From positions 372,001-436,000 of the forward strand of contig OZ255625.1 of NCBI GenBank assembly GCA_965276755.1: a stretch of DNA of 64,000 nucleotides. The letters are read 5' to 3'. This DNA comes from CAJCIS01 sp965276755 (lineage in GTDB: Bacteria > Pseudomonadota > Alphaproteobacteria > Acetobacterales > Acetobacteraceae). The position numbers and the translations under genes are program-made. The notes beneath the pieces are model-generated. The model saw nothing but the letters and a program-made list of their open reading frames with translations, was not told where the DNA came from and made no database searches. Position 1 is the first letter of the stretch. The number at the start of each line of letters is the position of its first letter. Shown here piece by piece: positions 1 to 8,491 of the stretch.

Positions 1-506
1 CCGGCCAGCGTGATATCGCCGTGCAGCGGGCCTGCCGCGTGACGGGTGATCAGGTTGATGACGCCGCCGATCGCGCCCGAGCCATACAGCCCGCTCATCG
101 GGCCGCGGATGATTTCGATGCGCTCGACATCGTTCAGCGTGTCGTCGCCGAAATTGAACGCGCCGCCAGGATCGGCGGGGTCGTTGATGGGCACGCCGTC
201 ACGCAGCACCAGCACATGGTTGGCATTGGTGCCGCGGATGAAGACCGACGCCTGCGCGCCCGGCCCGCCGGATTGGGCGATGCGCAGGCCTGGCACGGCC
301 GAGAGTGCCTGGACCAGATCGGTATAGCCGCGCTGCTCGATCGTGGCGCGGTCGATCACGGTGACGCCGGCGGCGATCTCGCGTGCCGGCGTAGGCACGC
401 CGGTGGCGGTGACCACGACCTGCTCGACGGCCGCGCCTGGTAAAGACTGGGCGAGGAGCGAGGCGGGAAGCGAGGCAAGCAGCAGAAGGGGCGCGTATGT
501 GCGCAT
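1..506 (-). CDS. TonB-dependent receptor, BtuB-like (5' part, runs off window)
   Basis: This outer-membrane TonB-dependent receptor is truncated by the left window edge, leaving about 168 N-terminal residues. The ATG is at 506. A hydrophobic signal peptide (MRTYAPLLLLASLPASLLAQ) is followed by a TonB-box-like stretch (VEQVVVTATG) and a plug domain with ATIEQRGYTDLVQALSAVPG, FIRGTNANHVLVLRDG and VERIEIIRGPMSGLYGSGAI. These match the plug of the vitamin B12 receptor family. Cobalamin as the substrate is inferred from the cobalamin riboswitch directly upstream. The frame is open to position 1, and the beta-barrel lies outside the window. The siderophore branch of the family is the alternative, but the riboswitch argues against it. 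Confidence 0.9.
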   Translation of the reverse strand, partial: MRTYAPLLLLASLPASLLAQSLPGAAVEQVVVTATGVPTPAREIAAGVTVIDRATIEQRGYTDLVQALSAVPGLRIAQSGGPGAQASVFIRGTNANHVLVLRDGVPINDPADPGGAFNFGDDTLNDVERIEIIRGPMSGLYGSGAIGGVINLITRHAAGPLHGDITLA

Positions 507-614
507 GGCGGGCGGCTCCGGCGTGCCTCGCGCGTGCGAGGCCGGATTCAAGGGGCGATTGCCCGCCTCCCGGGTCTCTCTCCCGTGGCCCCAGTGCACC
601 TCGCCTGGAACGTG

Positions 615-812
615 CGCGCCGTCTCGAAGCCGGCCGGTCTCCTGGCTCGCGCCGTGGACCCGGTGGTGGGTCCGCCCGCCCCGCCTTCTCGCCGCGTGTG
701 CGGCAATGGCGTGTGGGGAGGGCTTGTGTGCGGTGCTTACAGTTGCGAGGGCAGCCGCGGCTTGTGACCGCGTTCCCGTTTCAGCCCCGAGAGGCCACCT
801 GCTTCTGCGTGA
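615..812 (-). promoter_or_regulatory. Cobalamin (B12) riboswitch
   Basis: On the minus strand the leader of the receptor gene carries cobalamin aptamer landmarks in order. There is a GCAGGTGGCC-like 5' helix, then GGCTGAAACGGGAA, then CGCGGCTGCCCTCGCAACTGTAAG (in segments), and finally the B12-box core AGCCAGGAGACCGGCC near 630-650. The expression platform would be the 110 bases before the ATG at 506. This element turns off the downstream gene when adenosylcobalamin is plentiful. It is not coding; the ORFs crossing it on the plus strand are composition artefacts. Confidence 0.9.
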
Positions 813-837
813 GTTTTAGCCGGTAAGCCGCGGGAAG

Positions 838-922
838 GAAAGACTGGGGGAGATGTGCCATCCCCCCCAGACCCCCCGTCGATTTTTGGGGGGAGTGGCA
901 CACTCCCCCCAACTCTTTATGC
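838..922. repeat. Family A inverted repeat (copy A1, compact form)
   Basis: Both arms are present but the spacer is nearly absent. The left hairpin has loop TGC (GATG/CATC stem). The right hairpin GGGGGAGTG-GCA-CACTCCCCC is perfect. It lies between the riboswitch (minus) and the methyltransferase (plus), so it separates two divergent units. Confidence 0.9.
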
Positions 923-929
923 TGAACCC

Positions 930-1610
930 ATGTTCATGGCGCCGCGCGACATCGGTCTGTTCCTGCGCAGCGCGCGCACAGACGCAAAAATCATCGGCCT
1001 TCGCGACACCATCGGCGCGGCCGCAGCGTTCGACGAGGTCTATCGCACGGGCGACCCATGGGCCTCGGCCGATCCGCGCTACCTCTATCAGCGGCGCAAA
1101 TACGATGTGCTGGTCGGGCTGCTGCCCAAGGGTCGTTTCGCGCGTGCGCTGGACCTTGGAGCAGGCACCGGGCTGCTGACGCGCAAGCTGGCTGCGCATG
1201 CCGATGAGGTGCTGGGAATCGACTTATCCGCCAATGCGGTGTCCCAGGCCGCAGCGGCAAGCACCCACTTGCCGGGCGTGAGCTTCCGCCAGGGTGACGT
1301 GCTCGACCTGCCGGACGCATTCGATGGCGGCTTTGACCTTCTTGTGGTGGCGGACACGCTGTACTACCTGCCGCCACCGCTGGCCGACGAGACGCTGAAA
1401 GCACTGGTGCCGCGCCTGGCGCGGCTGCTGCGGCCGGGAGGGGTATGTCTGCTCGCCAACCATTATTTCACCCGCGCAGATGCGGACAGCCGGCTGTCCC
1501 GGCGTATCCATCAGGCGTTTGCCTGGTCGCCGGCGCTGCGGTTGAACGCGGAATACCGGCGGCCGTTCTACCTCGTCTCGCTCCTGGAGCGCGCGCGCGG
1601 CGCTGCCTGA
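930..1610 (+). CDS. Class I SAM-dependent methyltransferase (NodS-like)
   Basis: This small-molecule methyltransferase uses S-adenosylmethionine. Motif I is DLGAGTGLLTRKLA, followed by VLGIDLSANAV (acidic ribose-binding loop), FRQGDVLDLPD and the post-motif VVADTLYYLPP. The order and length (226 aa) fit the NodS-like family. I place the start at ATG 930 (MFMAPRDIG), because the upstream in-frame ATG at 855 lies inside repeat A1. The next gene begins 10 bases downstream, so the two are probably co-transcribed. The substrate cannot be read from the sequence. Co-expression with an LPG-synthase-type membrane protein suggests an envelope or lipid-linked role, which is inference only. Confidence 0.8.
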   Translation: MFMAPRDIGLFLRSARTDAKIIGLRDTIGAAAAFDEVYRTGDPWASADPRYLYQRRKYDVLVGLLPKGRFARALDLGAGTGLLTRKLAAHADEVLGIDLSANAVSQAAAASTHLPGVSFRQGDVLDLPDAFDGGFDLLVVADTLYYLPPPLADETLKALVPRLARLLRPGGVCLLANHYFTRADADSRLSRRIHQAFAWSPALRLNAEYRRPFYLVSLLERARGAA

Positions 1611-1620
1611 TCCGCGCGGC

Positions 1621-2580
1621 GTGCGCGTGAGAAAATGGTGGAGGGCCGGGCTTGTGCTCGTGCTGGCCGCGCTGCTTGCGGTGGGCTTCATGGTGGCGTG
1701 GTGGGGGGCTGCGGGCGTGGCGGCGATCGTCTGGCGCGGCCTGCCCGCGCTGCCCGCCGCCCTGGGCGTGCATGCGGTCCAACTTTCGATTTCAGCCATG
1801 GCGTGGCGGTGCGTGATCCTACCGCCGGCGCCGCCTCGCGCCGTCGTGTTGCGGGCGCGCTGGGTGAGGGAGGCGCTGAACACGGCCGTTCCCCTGGCGG
1901 GATTGGGCGGTGCGGTGGGCAGCACGCGTCTGCTGGCGCGCCAAGGCGGGATCGCCATGGCCGCAGCGGCGGCCTCGCTGACCGCGGACCTGACCGTGGA
2001 GGCGGCGGCGCAGGGACCGTTTCTGGCGGCAGCGCTCGCCACTGTGGCAATGCTGGCGCCGGGGCGTTTCGCGGCCGGGGGCGCCGCGCTGGCCATTTTG
2101 CCCGTGGGGCTGGGCGGGGTGGCCTTCGTGCTGGCGCAGCGCGCGGGCATCATGCGGCTGGTGGAGCGCGCGGCGGCCAGGCTGGGGTTTGGGGCGGCAC
2201 TTGCGGGGCTGCATGACGGGCTGATGGCGCTTCACGCAAGGCGGGGCGGGGTGCTGCGGGCGTTCGGGCTGCACATCCTGTCCTGGAGCCTGGGTGGGAC
2301 GGAGGTGTTTGTTATTCTGCGCACCATAGGCGTGGGCGTCAGTCCGGGAGCGGCGTTCGCCATCGAAGGCTTGGGCATGGCCGCGCGCAGCCTCGGCTTT
2401 GCGCTGCCGGCCGGCCTGGCGGCGCAGGAGGCGGGTTTTGTGCTGGCCTGCGCGGTTTTCGGGATCGGGCCGCAGGAGGGGCTGGCGCTTTCGATGGTCA
2501 AGCGGCTGAGGGAGCTGCTGGTGGCGGCAGGCGGCGTGGCGGTGTGGAGCAGGAGCGGGGCACAGCGGGTGGTGAGCTAA
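1621..2580 (+). CDS. Lysylphosphatidylglycerol-synthase-TM/UPF0104 (HpnL-like) membrane protein
   Basis: This is a polytopic inner-membrane protein of about 319 residues with 7-8 hydrophobic segments from residue 8 onward. The C-terminal signature SMVKRLRELLVAAGGVAVW is typical of the UPF0104/LPG-synthase transmembrane family, which includes the hopanoid-associated HpnL. The soluble aminoacyl transfer domain of MprF is absent, so lipid lysinylation is not implied. It starts with GTG at 1621 (a second GTG lies 6 bases on). It is preceded by the methyltransferase gene at 10 bases. Function in bacteria without MprF is unsettled; lipid transport or flipping is a reasonable guess. Confidence 0.75.
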   Translation: MRVRKWWRAGLVLVLAALLAVGFMVAWWGAAGVAAIVWRGLPALPAALGVHAVQLSISAMAWRCVILPPAPPRAVVLRARWVREALNTAVPLAGLGGAVGSTRLLARQGGIAMAAAAASLTADLTVEAAAQGPFLAAALATVAMLAPGRFAAGGAALAILPVGLGGVAFVLAQRAGIMRLVERAAARLGFGAALAGLHDGLMALHARRGGVLRAFGLHILSWSLGGTEVFVILRTIGVGVSPGAAFAIEGLGMAARSLGFALPAGLAAQEAGFVLACAVFGIGPQEGLALSMVKRLRELLVAAGGVAVWSRSGAQRVVS

Positions 2581-2705
2581 CTCCGCCATGCGTCGGGCGC
2601 AGGTCTGACGGCGAGCCTGGAGCAAACATCGGCGATGGGGTTCACCTATTTTGGCCATAGTGCCGCCTAGAATGGTGGCCTCCAGAATCGAAGAGCCCCG
2701 TTCCC

Positions 2706-5579
2706 ATGCCCGGTGTTGACGTTCTTGCCTCAGCCCTCAGCGGTGCCAATGCCGCCTTCATCGCCGATACTTACGCCAAATGGGTCGACAACCCTGCCGC
2801 GGTCGATGCCAGCTTTGCGGAGTTCTTCGCCTCACTGCCGGATGAGGCGCGTGCCGTTCTGAACGATGCCTTGGGTGCCTCTTGGGCGCCGCGCGATTTC
2901 GCATTTGGCGAGGCCGACGGCGTGATGGCGCGATCGGCGGCATTGCCGGAACGGCGGGTGGCGCCGGCCTCGATCGAAGGGGTTCGGGCGGCGACCCTGG
3001 ACAGCATCCGCGCGCTGATGATGATCCGCGTCTATCGCGTGCGCGGGCATCTGGAGGCCAGGCTCGATCCGCTGGGCTTGCAGATACCCAAGGCCCATCC
3101 CGAGTTGGATCCGCGCAGCTACGGGTTTTCGCCGGCGGATTGGGACCGGCCGATCTTCATCGATCGCGTGCTGGGGCGCGAGACGGCGAATTTGCGCGAA
3201 ATCGTCGACGTGCTGCGCGCGAGCTATTGCGGGCCGATCGGTGTGGAGTTCATGCACATCCAGGACCCTGAGCAGAAGGCGTGGATTCAGCGGCGCATCG
3301 AGGGTGCGCCGTGGGTGGGCGCGTTCGACGCTTCGGCCAAGCGGGAAATTTTGCAGCAACTGACCGAGGCCGAGGGTTTCGAGGCGTTCTGCCAGAAACG
3401 CTACGTGGGCACCAAACGCTTCGGGCTGGAGGGTGGCGAGGTCACCATCCCGGCGCTGCACGCGATCATTGAGACTGTGGTGGCGAACGGCACGAATGAG
3501 GTGGCGATCGGCATGCCCCATCGCGGGCGGCTGAACACGCTGGTCAATATCGTCAAGAAGCCGCTGAGTGCGGTGTTTTCGGAGTTTGCAGGCGCCAGCT
3601 TCAAGCCTGACGATGTTCAGGGTTCGGGCGATGTAAAGTACCATCTGGGAACTTCGACGGATGTCGAAATCGCCGGGCGGATGGTGCATATTTCGCTGCA
3701 GCCCAATCCCAGCCATCTGGAAGCGGTCGATCCCGTTGTGGTGGGCAAGGTGCGGGCGCGCCAGGACATGGCGGGCGATATCGAGTCGCGCCGTTCCGTC
3801 ATGGGCATATTGCTGCATGGCGATGCGGCATTCGCAGGCCAGGGGCTGGTCTATGAGACATTGGCGATGAGCCAGCTGATCGGCTATCGCACCGGCGGCA
3901 CGATCCATGTGATCGTCAATAATCAGATCGGTTTCACCACGGTGCCTGCCCACGCCTATTCGGGGCTGTATTGCACCGATATTGCCAAATCGATCCAGGT
4001 GCCGATCGTTCACGTCAATGGCGATGAGCCGGAGGCGGTGGTGTTTGCCGCGCGCATGGCCGCCGAGTTCCGCCAGCGTTTCGGGATCGATTTTGTGCTG
4101 GATATCGTCTGCTATCGCCGGCATGGGCATAACGAGACGGACGAGCCGGCATTCACACAGCCGATCATGTATCGTGCGATACGCGAGACGAAGACGACGC
4201 GCACGCTTTATGCCGAACGCCTGGTGCGGGACGGCGTAATTGGGCCCGAAGATGCGCAATCCATGTGGAACGCATTGTTCACGCGCTATGACGAGGCGCA
4301 GCAGGCGGCACCTTCCTATCGCGTCAACAAGGCCGATTGGCTTGAAGGCAAATGGCGCGGCCTGGAGCGGCCGGAGGGCGATGAGGAGACCGAGGAAGCG
4401 ACCGCGGTGACGCCGGCCGCATTGCGCGAGGTTGGATTGGCATTGGCGGCGGTGCCGGAAAATTTTGACGCGAACCCGAAGATTACCCGCCAGCTTGAGG
4501 CCAAGCGGGCCATGATCGAGACAGGCGCGGGGATCGACTGGGCAACTGGCGAGGCGCTGGCGTTCGGCACGCTGTTGCTGGAAGGCAATCACGTGCGCCT
4601 GTCGGGCGAGGATTGCCAGCGCGGCACGTTTAGCCAGCGCCATGCGGTGCTGATCGACCAGACCAACCAGAACGAGTACACGCCGCTAAACAATATCCGG
4701 CCCAAGCAGGCACGGATCGAGATCTTCAATTCGCTGCTGTCGGAAGCCGGCGTGCTGGGTTTCGAATATGGCTATACGCTGTCCGACCCCTGGACGCTGG
4801 TGTTGTGGGAGGCGCAATTCGGCGATTTCGCCAACGGCGCGCAGGTGATCATCGATCAGTTCCTGGCCAGCGGTGAGACGAAATGGCTGCGCATGTGCGG
4901 GCTGACGCTGCTGCTGCCGCATGGCTATGAGGGGCAGGGGCCGGAACATTCCTCGGCACGACTGGAGCGGTATTTGCAGTTGTGCGCCGAGCGCAACATG
5001 ACCGTGGGCAATCTGACCACGCCGGCCAATTACTTTCACGCGTTGCGGCGGCAGATGAAGCGCAATTTCCGCAAGCCGCTGGTGCTGATGACGCCCAAAT
5101 CGCTGCTGCGGCACAAGCTGGCGGTGAGTGCCGCGGCCGAGTTCACGGGGCAGGGTAGGTTTCGCGCGGTGATTGGCGAAATAGATCAGTTGGCGCCCGC
5201 CGTTGAGGTCAAGCGCGTGGTGCTGTGCTCGGGCAAGGTCTATTACGATCTGCTGGCCGAGCGGCGCGACAGGGGCATCCGTGATGTGGCGATCCTGCGC
5301 GTGGAGCAGCTTTACCCGTTTCCCGACAAGCCGCTGGCTTTTGCGTTGAAGCCGTATTCGAAGGCGCAGATCGTGTGGTGTCAGGAGGAGCCGGAGAATA
5401 TGGGCGGCTGGAATTTCGTCGATCGGCGTATCGAGCGGGTGCTGACGGTGCTCAAGCATAGGGCCAAGCGGCCGGTCTATGTCGGGCGCCGCGCGGCGGC
5501 GAGCCCGGCGACGGGGTCGGCCAAGGTTCATGCGGCCGAGCAGGCGAGTCTGGTGGGGCAGGCGTTAAATGTGGAATGA
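2706..5579 (+). CDS. sucA: 2-oxoglutarate dehydrogenase E1 component
   Basis: This is the thiamine-diphosphate-dependent E1 of the TCA-cycle 2-oxoglutarate dehydrogenase complex. It decarboxylates 2-oxoglutarate and succinylates the lipoyl group of SucB. At 957 aa it has the usual length. Visible signatures are the N-terminal E2-binding segment (FIADTYAKWVDNPAAVDASF), MPHRGRLNTLVN, HLGTSTD, GDAAFAGQGLVYETL (ThDP/Mg binding), HVIVNNQIGFTT, HGHNETDEPAFTQP and HGYEGQGPEHSSARLERYL. The start is ATG 2706. sucB follows after a family A repeat, and lpd follows sucB, giving a complete complex. A functional SucA argues for a complete TCA cycle, unlike Gluconobacter-type acetic acid bacteria. Confidence 0.98.
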   Translation: MPGVDVLASALSGANAAFIADTYAKWVDNPAAVDASFAEFFASLPDEARAVLNDALGASWAPRDFAFGEADGVMARSAALPERRVAPASIEGVRAATLDSIRALMMIRVYRVRGHLEARLDPLGLQIPKAHPELDPRSYGFSPADWDRPIFIDRVLGRETANLREIVDVLRASYCGPIGVEFMHIQDPEQKAWIQRRIEGAPWVGAFDASAKREILQQLTEAEGFEAFCQKRYVGTKRFGLEGGEVTIPALHAIIETVVANGTNEVAIGMPHRGRLNTLVNIVKKPLSAVFSEFAGASFKPDDVQGSGDVKYHLGTSTDVEIAGRMVHISLQPNPSHLEAVDPVVVGKVRARQDMAGDIESRRSVMGILLHGDAAFAGQGLVYETLAMSQLIGYRTGGTIHVIVNNQIGFTTVPAHAYSGLYCTDIAKSIQVPIVHVNGDEPEAVVFAARMAAEFRQRFGIDFVLDIVCYRRHGHNETDEPAFTQPIMYRAIRETKTTRTLYAERLVRDGVIGPEDAQSMWNALFTRYDEAQQAAPSYRVNKADWLEGKWRGLERPEGDEETEEATAVTPAALREVGLALAAVPENFDANPKITRQLEAKRAMIETGAGIDWATGEALAFGTLLLEGNHVRLSGEDCQRGTFSQRHAVLIDQTNQNEYTPLNNIRPKQARIEIFNSLLSEAGVLGFEYGYTLSDPWTLVLWEAQFGDFANGAQVIIDQFLASGETKWLRMCGLTLLLPHGYEGQGPEHSSARLERYLQLCAERNMTVGNLTTPANYFHALRRQMKRNFRKPLVLMTPKSLLRHKLAVSAAAEFTGQGRFRAVIGEIDQLAPAVEVKRVVLCSGKVYYDLLAERRDRGIRDVAILRVEQLYPFPDKPLAFALKPYSKAQIVWCQEEPENMGGWNFVDRRIERVLTVLKHRAKRPVYVGRRAAASPATGSAKVHAAEQASLVGQALNVE

Positions 5580-5695
5580 AGGCTGGGGGAGATGTGCCAT
5601 CCCCCCCAGACCCCCCGTCGATTATCGAACCTCGCCTAAAATGATGACGGGGGGTCTGGGGGGAATGGCACATTCCCCCCAGTTCTTTCCTACTA
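5578..5695. repeat. Family A inverted repeat (copy A2, full length)
   Basis: Left arm (about 5582-5620), A/T-richer spacer (GATTATCGAACCTCGCC...) and right arm (about 5645-5692). The arms are near-perfect inverses. The right hairpin has an AATG/CATT stem around GCA, whereas the left has GATG/CATC. It lies between sucA and sucB, beginning at the sucA stop codon. Confidence 0.95.
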
Positions 5696-5714
5696 AGTTC
5701 GAGGGACCAAAGCG

Positions 5715-7031
5715 ATGTCTGCCGAAATCCGCGTGCCCACTCTGGGCGAGAGTGTCACCAGCGCCACGATCGCAAGATGGCTGAAACAGCCGGGCCAGGC
5801 CGTAGCTGCGGACGAGCCGCTGGTGGAGCTTGAGACCGACAAGGTGACCGTGGAGGTGAATGCGCCGGCCGCGGGGGTGATGGGCGCGTTCGACGTGCAG
5901 GAGGGCGGAGAGGTCGAGGTTGGCGCCGTGCTGGGGCACATCGAGGATGGGAATGGCGCCGCGGCACCGGCGCATCCTGGTGTGGTGGTGGCCGCCTCGG
6001 TCAAGCCGGCGGCGGCGCCCGTGCCGGCTGCCGCGGCACAAGCGCCGGCGCCGGCCAGGGCCACGACGACGGAGCCCGGCGTTCATGCGCCACCCGAGCC
6101 GCCTGGCCCGCTGTCACGCCCCGCTGCGCCGCCGACGCCATCCTCGGCCGTTCACGCACCGCTGCCTGCCGCGGCCAAGATCATGGTTGAGCGCGGCGTG
6201 GATTCCGGGGTGCTGCCGAACGGCTCGGGGAAGGACGGGCGGGTGACGAAGGGCGATGTGCTGGAATTCCTGGCTCGCCCGGCGCCGAGCACGCCTGCGC
6301 CGGCCGTGCGGGCACCGCATGAGGCCGATCCGCGCGAGGAGCGGGTGCGCATGACCAGGCTGCGGCGCACGATCGCGCAGCGATTGAAGGAAGCGCAGAA
6401 CACGGCGGCGATGCTGACCACCTTCAATGAGGTGGACATGTCCGCGGCGATGGCACTGCGCGCCGAATACAAGGACCGCTTCGAGAAGAAGCATGGCGGC
6501 GTACGCCTGGGCTTCATGAGCTTCTTCGTGCGCGCCTGCGTTGCCGCGTTGAAGGAGTTCCCTGCGGTGAATGCGGAGATTTCCGGCGAGGACATCATCT
6601 ACAAGAACTACGTGCACATGGGCATTGCCGTGGGCGGGGCGAACGGGCTCGTGGTGCCTGTCGTGCGCGATGCCGATCGCATGGGGTTTGCGGAGATTGA
6701 GGGCGCGATTGCCGATTTCGGCAAGCGCGCGCGCGATGGGCAGTTGAAGCTGGACGAGCTGGCGGGCGGGAGTTTTTCCATCACCAATGGCGGGATTTAC
6801 GGCTCGTTACTATCCACGCCGATTTTGAACCCGCCTCAATCGGCGATCTTGGGGATGCACAAGATTCAGGATCGGCCGATTGCGGTTGGCGGGAAGATCG
6901 AGATCCGGCCGATGATGTATGTGGCGCTGTCGTACGATCACCGGATTGTGGATGGCAAGGAGGCGGTGTCGTTCCTGGTGCGGGTAAAAGAAGGCGTAGA
7001 GGACCCGCGCAGGCTGCTGCTTGAACTTTAA
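5715..7031 (+). CDS. sucB: Dihydrolipoyllysine succinyltransferase (2-oxoglutarate dehydrogenase E2)
   Basis: This is the core E2 of the 2-oxoglutarate dehydrogenase complex, transferring succinyl from lipoyl-lysine to CoA. The N-terminal lipoyl domain has the modified lysine in ELETDKVTVEV (K43). A long Ala/Pro-rich linker covers about residues 95-150. The peripheral subunit-binding domain (AAKIMVERGVDSGVLPNGSG) is near 153-190. The catalytic acyltransferase domain ends with SYDHRIVDGKEAV (active-site His about 409). The length of 438 aa is normal. The gene sits between sucA and lpd and is flanked by family A repeats on both sides. Confidence 0.98.
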   Translation: MSAEIRVPTLGESVTSATIARWLKQPGQAVAADEPLVELETDKVTVEVNAPAAGVMGAFDVQEGGEVEVGAVLGHIEDGNGAAAPAHPGVVVAASVKPAAAPVPAAAAQAPAPARATTTEPGVHAPPEPPGPLSRPAAPPTPSSAVHAPLPAAAKIMVERGVDSGVLPNGSGKDGRVTKGDVLEFLARPAPSTPAPAVRAPHEADPREERVRMTRLRRTIAQRLKEAQNTAAMLTTFNEVDMSAAMALRAEYKDRFEKKHGGVRLGFMSFFVRACVAALKEFPAVNAEISGEDIIYKNYVHMGIAVGGANGLVVPVVRDADRMGFAEIEGAIADFGKRARDGQLKLDELAGGSFSITNGGIYGSLLSTPILNPPQSAILGMHKIQDRPIAVGGKIEIRPMMYVALSYDHRIVDGKEAVSFLVRVKEGVEDPRRLLLEL

Positions 7032-7080
7032 TGACGACGGGGGGTCCGGGGGGGATGGCACATCTCCTCCGGCTTTTTCT
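7032..7080. repeat. Family A half element (copy A3, right arm only)
   Basis: A single right arm: the GACGGGGGGTC block, then a hairpin with loop GCA (GATG/CATC), then GGCTTTTTCTTTAGGAGG. It directly follows the sucB stop and its outer end abuts the Shine-Dalgarno sequence of lpd. Confidence 0.9.
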
Positions 7081-7094
7081 TTAGGAGGTTGTCT

Positions 7095-8483
7095 TTGGAT
7101 AGCTATGACGTCATCGTCATTGGCAGTGGCCCTGGCGGCTACGTTTGCGCGATCCGTGCGGCACAGCTCGGGATGAAGGTGGCGTGCGTGGAAAAGCGGG
7201 CGACGCTTGGGGGCGTCTGCCTGAATATCGGCTGCATTCCGTCCAAGGCGCTGCTGCAATCATCTGAGAACTTCCACGCGGCGCAGGCGGATTTGCAGGC
7301 GCATGGCGTGCTGGTGGAGGGCGTAAAGCTGGATTTGGCGCGCATGCAGGCGCGCAAGGCCGAGGTTGTTTCCGCCAATGTGAAGGGCGTCGAGTTTCTG
7401 TTCAAGAAGAACAAGGTGACGTGGCTGAAGGGCAGCGCGACGCTGGCGGGTGGCGGGCAGGTCGATGTCGATGGGACGGTATATGGCGCAAAGCATATCG
7501 TGATTGCGACGGGCAGCGAGAGTGTGCCGTTGCCTGGTGTCGAGGTCGACGAAAAGCGCATTGTGAGTTCGACGGGCGCGCTGGAACTGGATCGTGTGCC
7601 GGGGCATCTGGTGGTGATTGGCGGCGGGTATATCGGGCTTGAACTGGGCTCGGTCTGGAAGCGGCTTGGGGCGGAGGTGACGGTTGTCGAGTTTCTCGAT
7701 CGGCTGGTGCCGGGGATGGATGGGGAGGTTGGCCGCGCCTTTGAGCGCATTCTGGCCAAGCAGGGGCTGACATTCCGACTGGGCACGAAGGTGACCGGCG
7801 CGCAATTGGACGATGAGGGTGTGACGCTGAGCCTGGAAAAGGCGGCGGGTGGCGCGCCGGAGACGCTGGCTGCCGACGTAGTGCTGGTGGCTATAGGGCG
7901 GCGGCCCTACACGGCCGGGCTGGGTCTGGAGACGGCGGGCGTTGCCATCGATGCGCGCGGGTTTGTCACGACGGACGCGCATTACGCCACCAACCAGGCG
8001 GGGATTTACGCGATCGGCGATGTCACGCGTGGACCGTTGCTGGCGCACAAGGCGGAGGAAGAGGGTGTGGCGCTGGCCGAAATCCTGGCCGGCCAGGCGG
8101 GACACGTGAATTACGGTGTCATTCCCGGTGTGGTTTACACGTGGCCCGAGGTTGCGAGCATTGGCGCGACCGAAGAGCAGCTCAAGCAGGATGGCGTTGC
8201 GTATAGCGTGGGAAAATTTCCGTTTACGGCGAACGGGCGGGCGCGGGCGATCGGCTACACTGACGGGTTTGTTAAAATATTGGCCGACAAGACCACTGAC
8301 CGTATCCTGGGCGCGCACATTATTGGGCCTGATGCGGGTGGCTTGATCGCGGAATTGGCCACCGCAATGGAATTCGGCGCGAGTGCGGAAGACGTCTCGC
8401 GCATCAGCCACGCCCATCCCAGCCTGAGCGAGGCGGTCAAGGAAGCGGCGCTGGCGGCCGAGGGCCGCGCGCTGCATATCTGA
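7095..8483 (+). CDS. lpd: Dihydrolipoyl dehydrogenase (E3)
   Basis: This FAD-dependent pyridine-nucleotide-disulfide oxidoreductase reoxidises the dihydrolipoyl groups of SucB and passes electrons to NAD+. The dinucleotide fold is VIVIGSGPGGYVCAIRAAQ. The redox-active disulfide lies in GGVCLNIGCIPSKALL (Cys 42 and 47 from the chosen start). The NAD-binding motif is VVIGGGYIGLELGSVWKRLG. The C-terminal dimer motif is HAHPSLSEAVKEAAL with the catalytic His-Glu pair. I choose TTG 7095 because AGGAGG at 7083-7088 is 6 bases upstream; TTG 7089 would abut it. This is the third gene of the sucAB-lpd cluster. Confidence 0.97.
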   Translation: MDSYDVIVIGSGPGGYVCAIRAAQLGMKVACVEKRATLGGVCLNIGCIPSKALLQSSENFHAAQADLQAHGVLVEGVKLDLARMQARKAEVVSANVKGVEFLFKKNKVTWLKGSATLAGGGQVDVDGTVYGAKHIVIATGSESVPLPGVEVDEKRIVSSTGALELDRVPGHLVVIGGGYIGLELGSVWKRLGAEVTVVEFLDRLVPGMDGEVGRAFERILAKQGLTFRLGTKVTGAQLDDEGVTLSLEKAAGGAPETLAADVVLVAIGRRPYTAGLGLETAGVAIDARGFVTTDAHYATNQAGIYAIGDVTRGPLLAHKAEEEGVALAEILAGQAGHVNYGVIPGVVYTWPEVASIGATEEQLKQDGVAYSVGKFPFTANGRARAIGYTDGFVKILADKTTDRILGAHIIGPDAGGLIAELATAMEFGASAEDVSRISHAHPSLSEAVKEAALAAEGRALHI

Positions 8484-8491
8484 GCGCGCTC

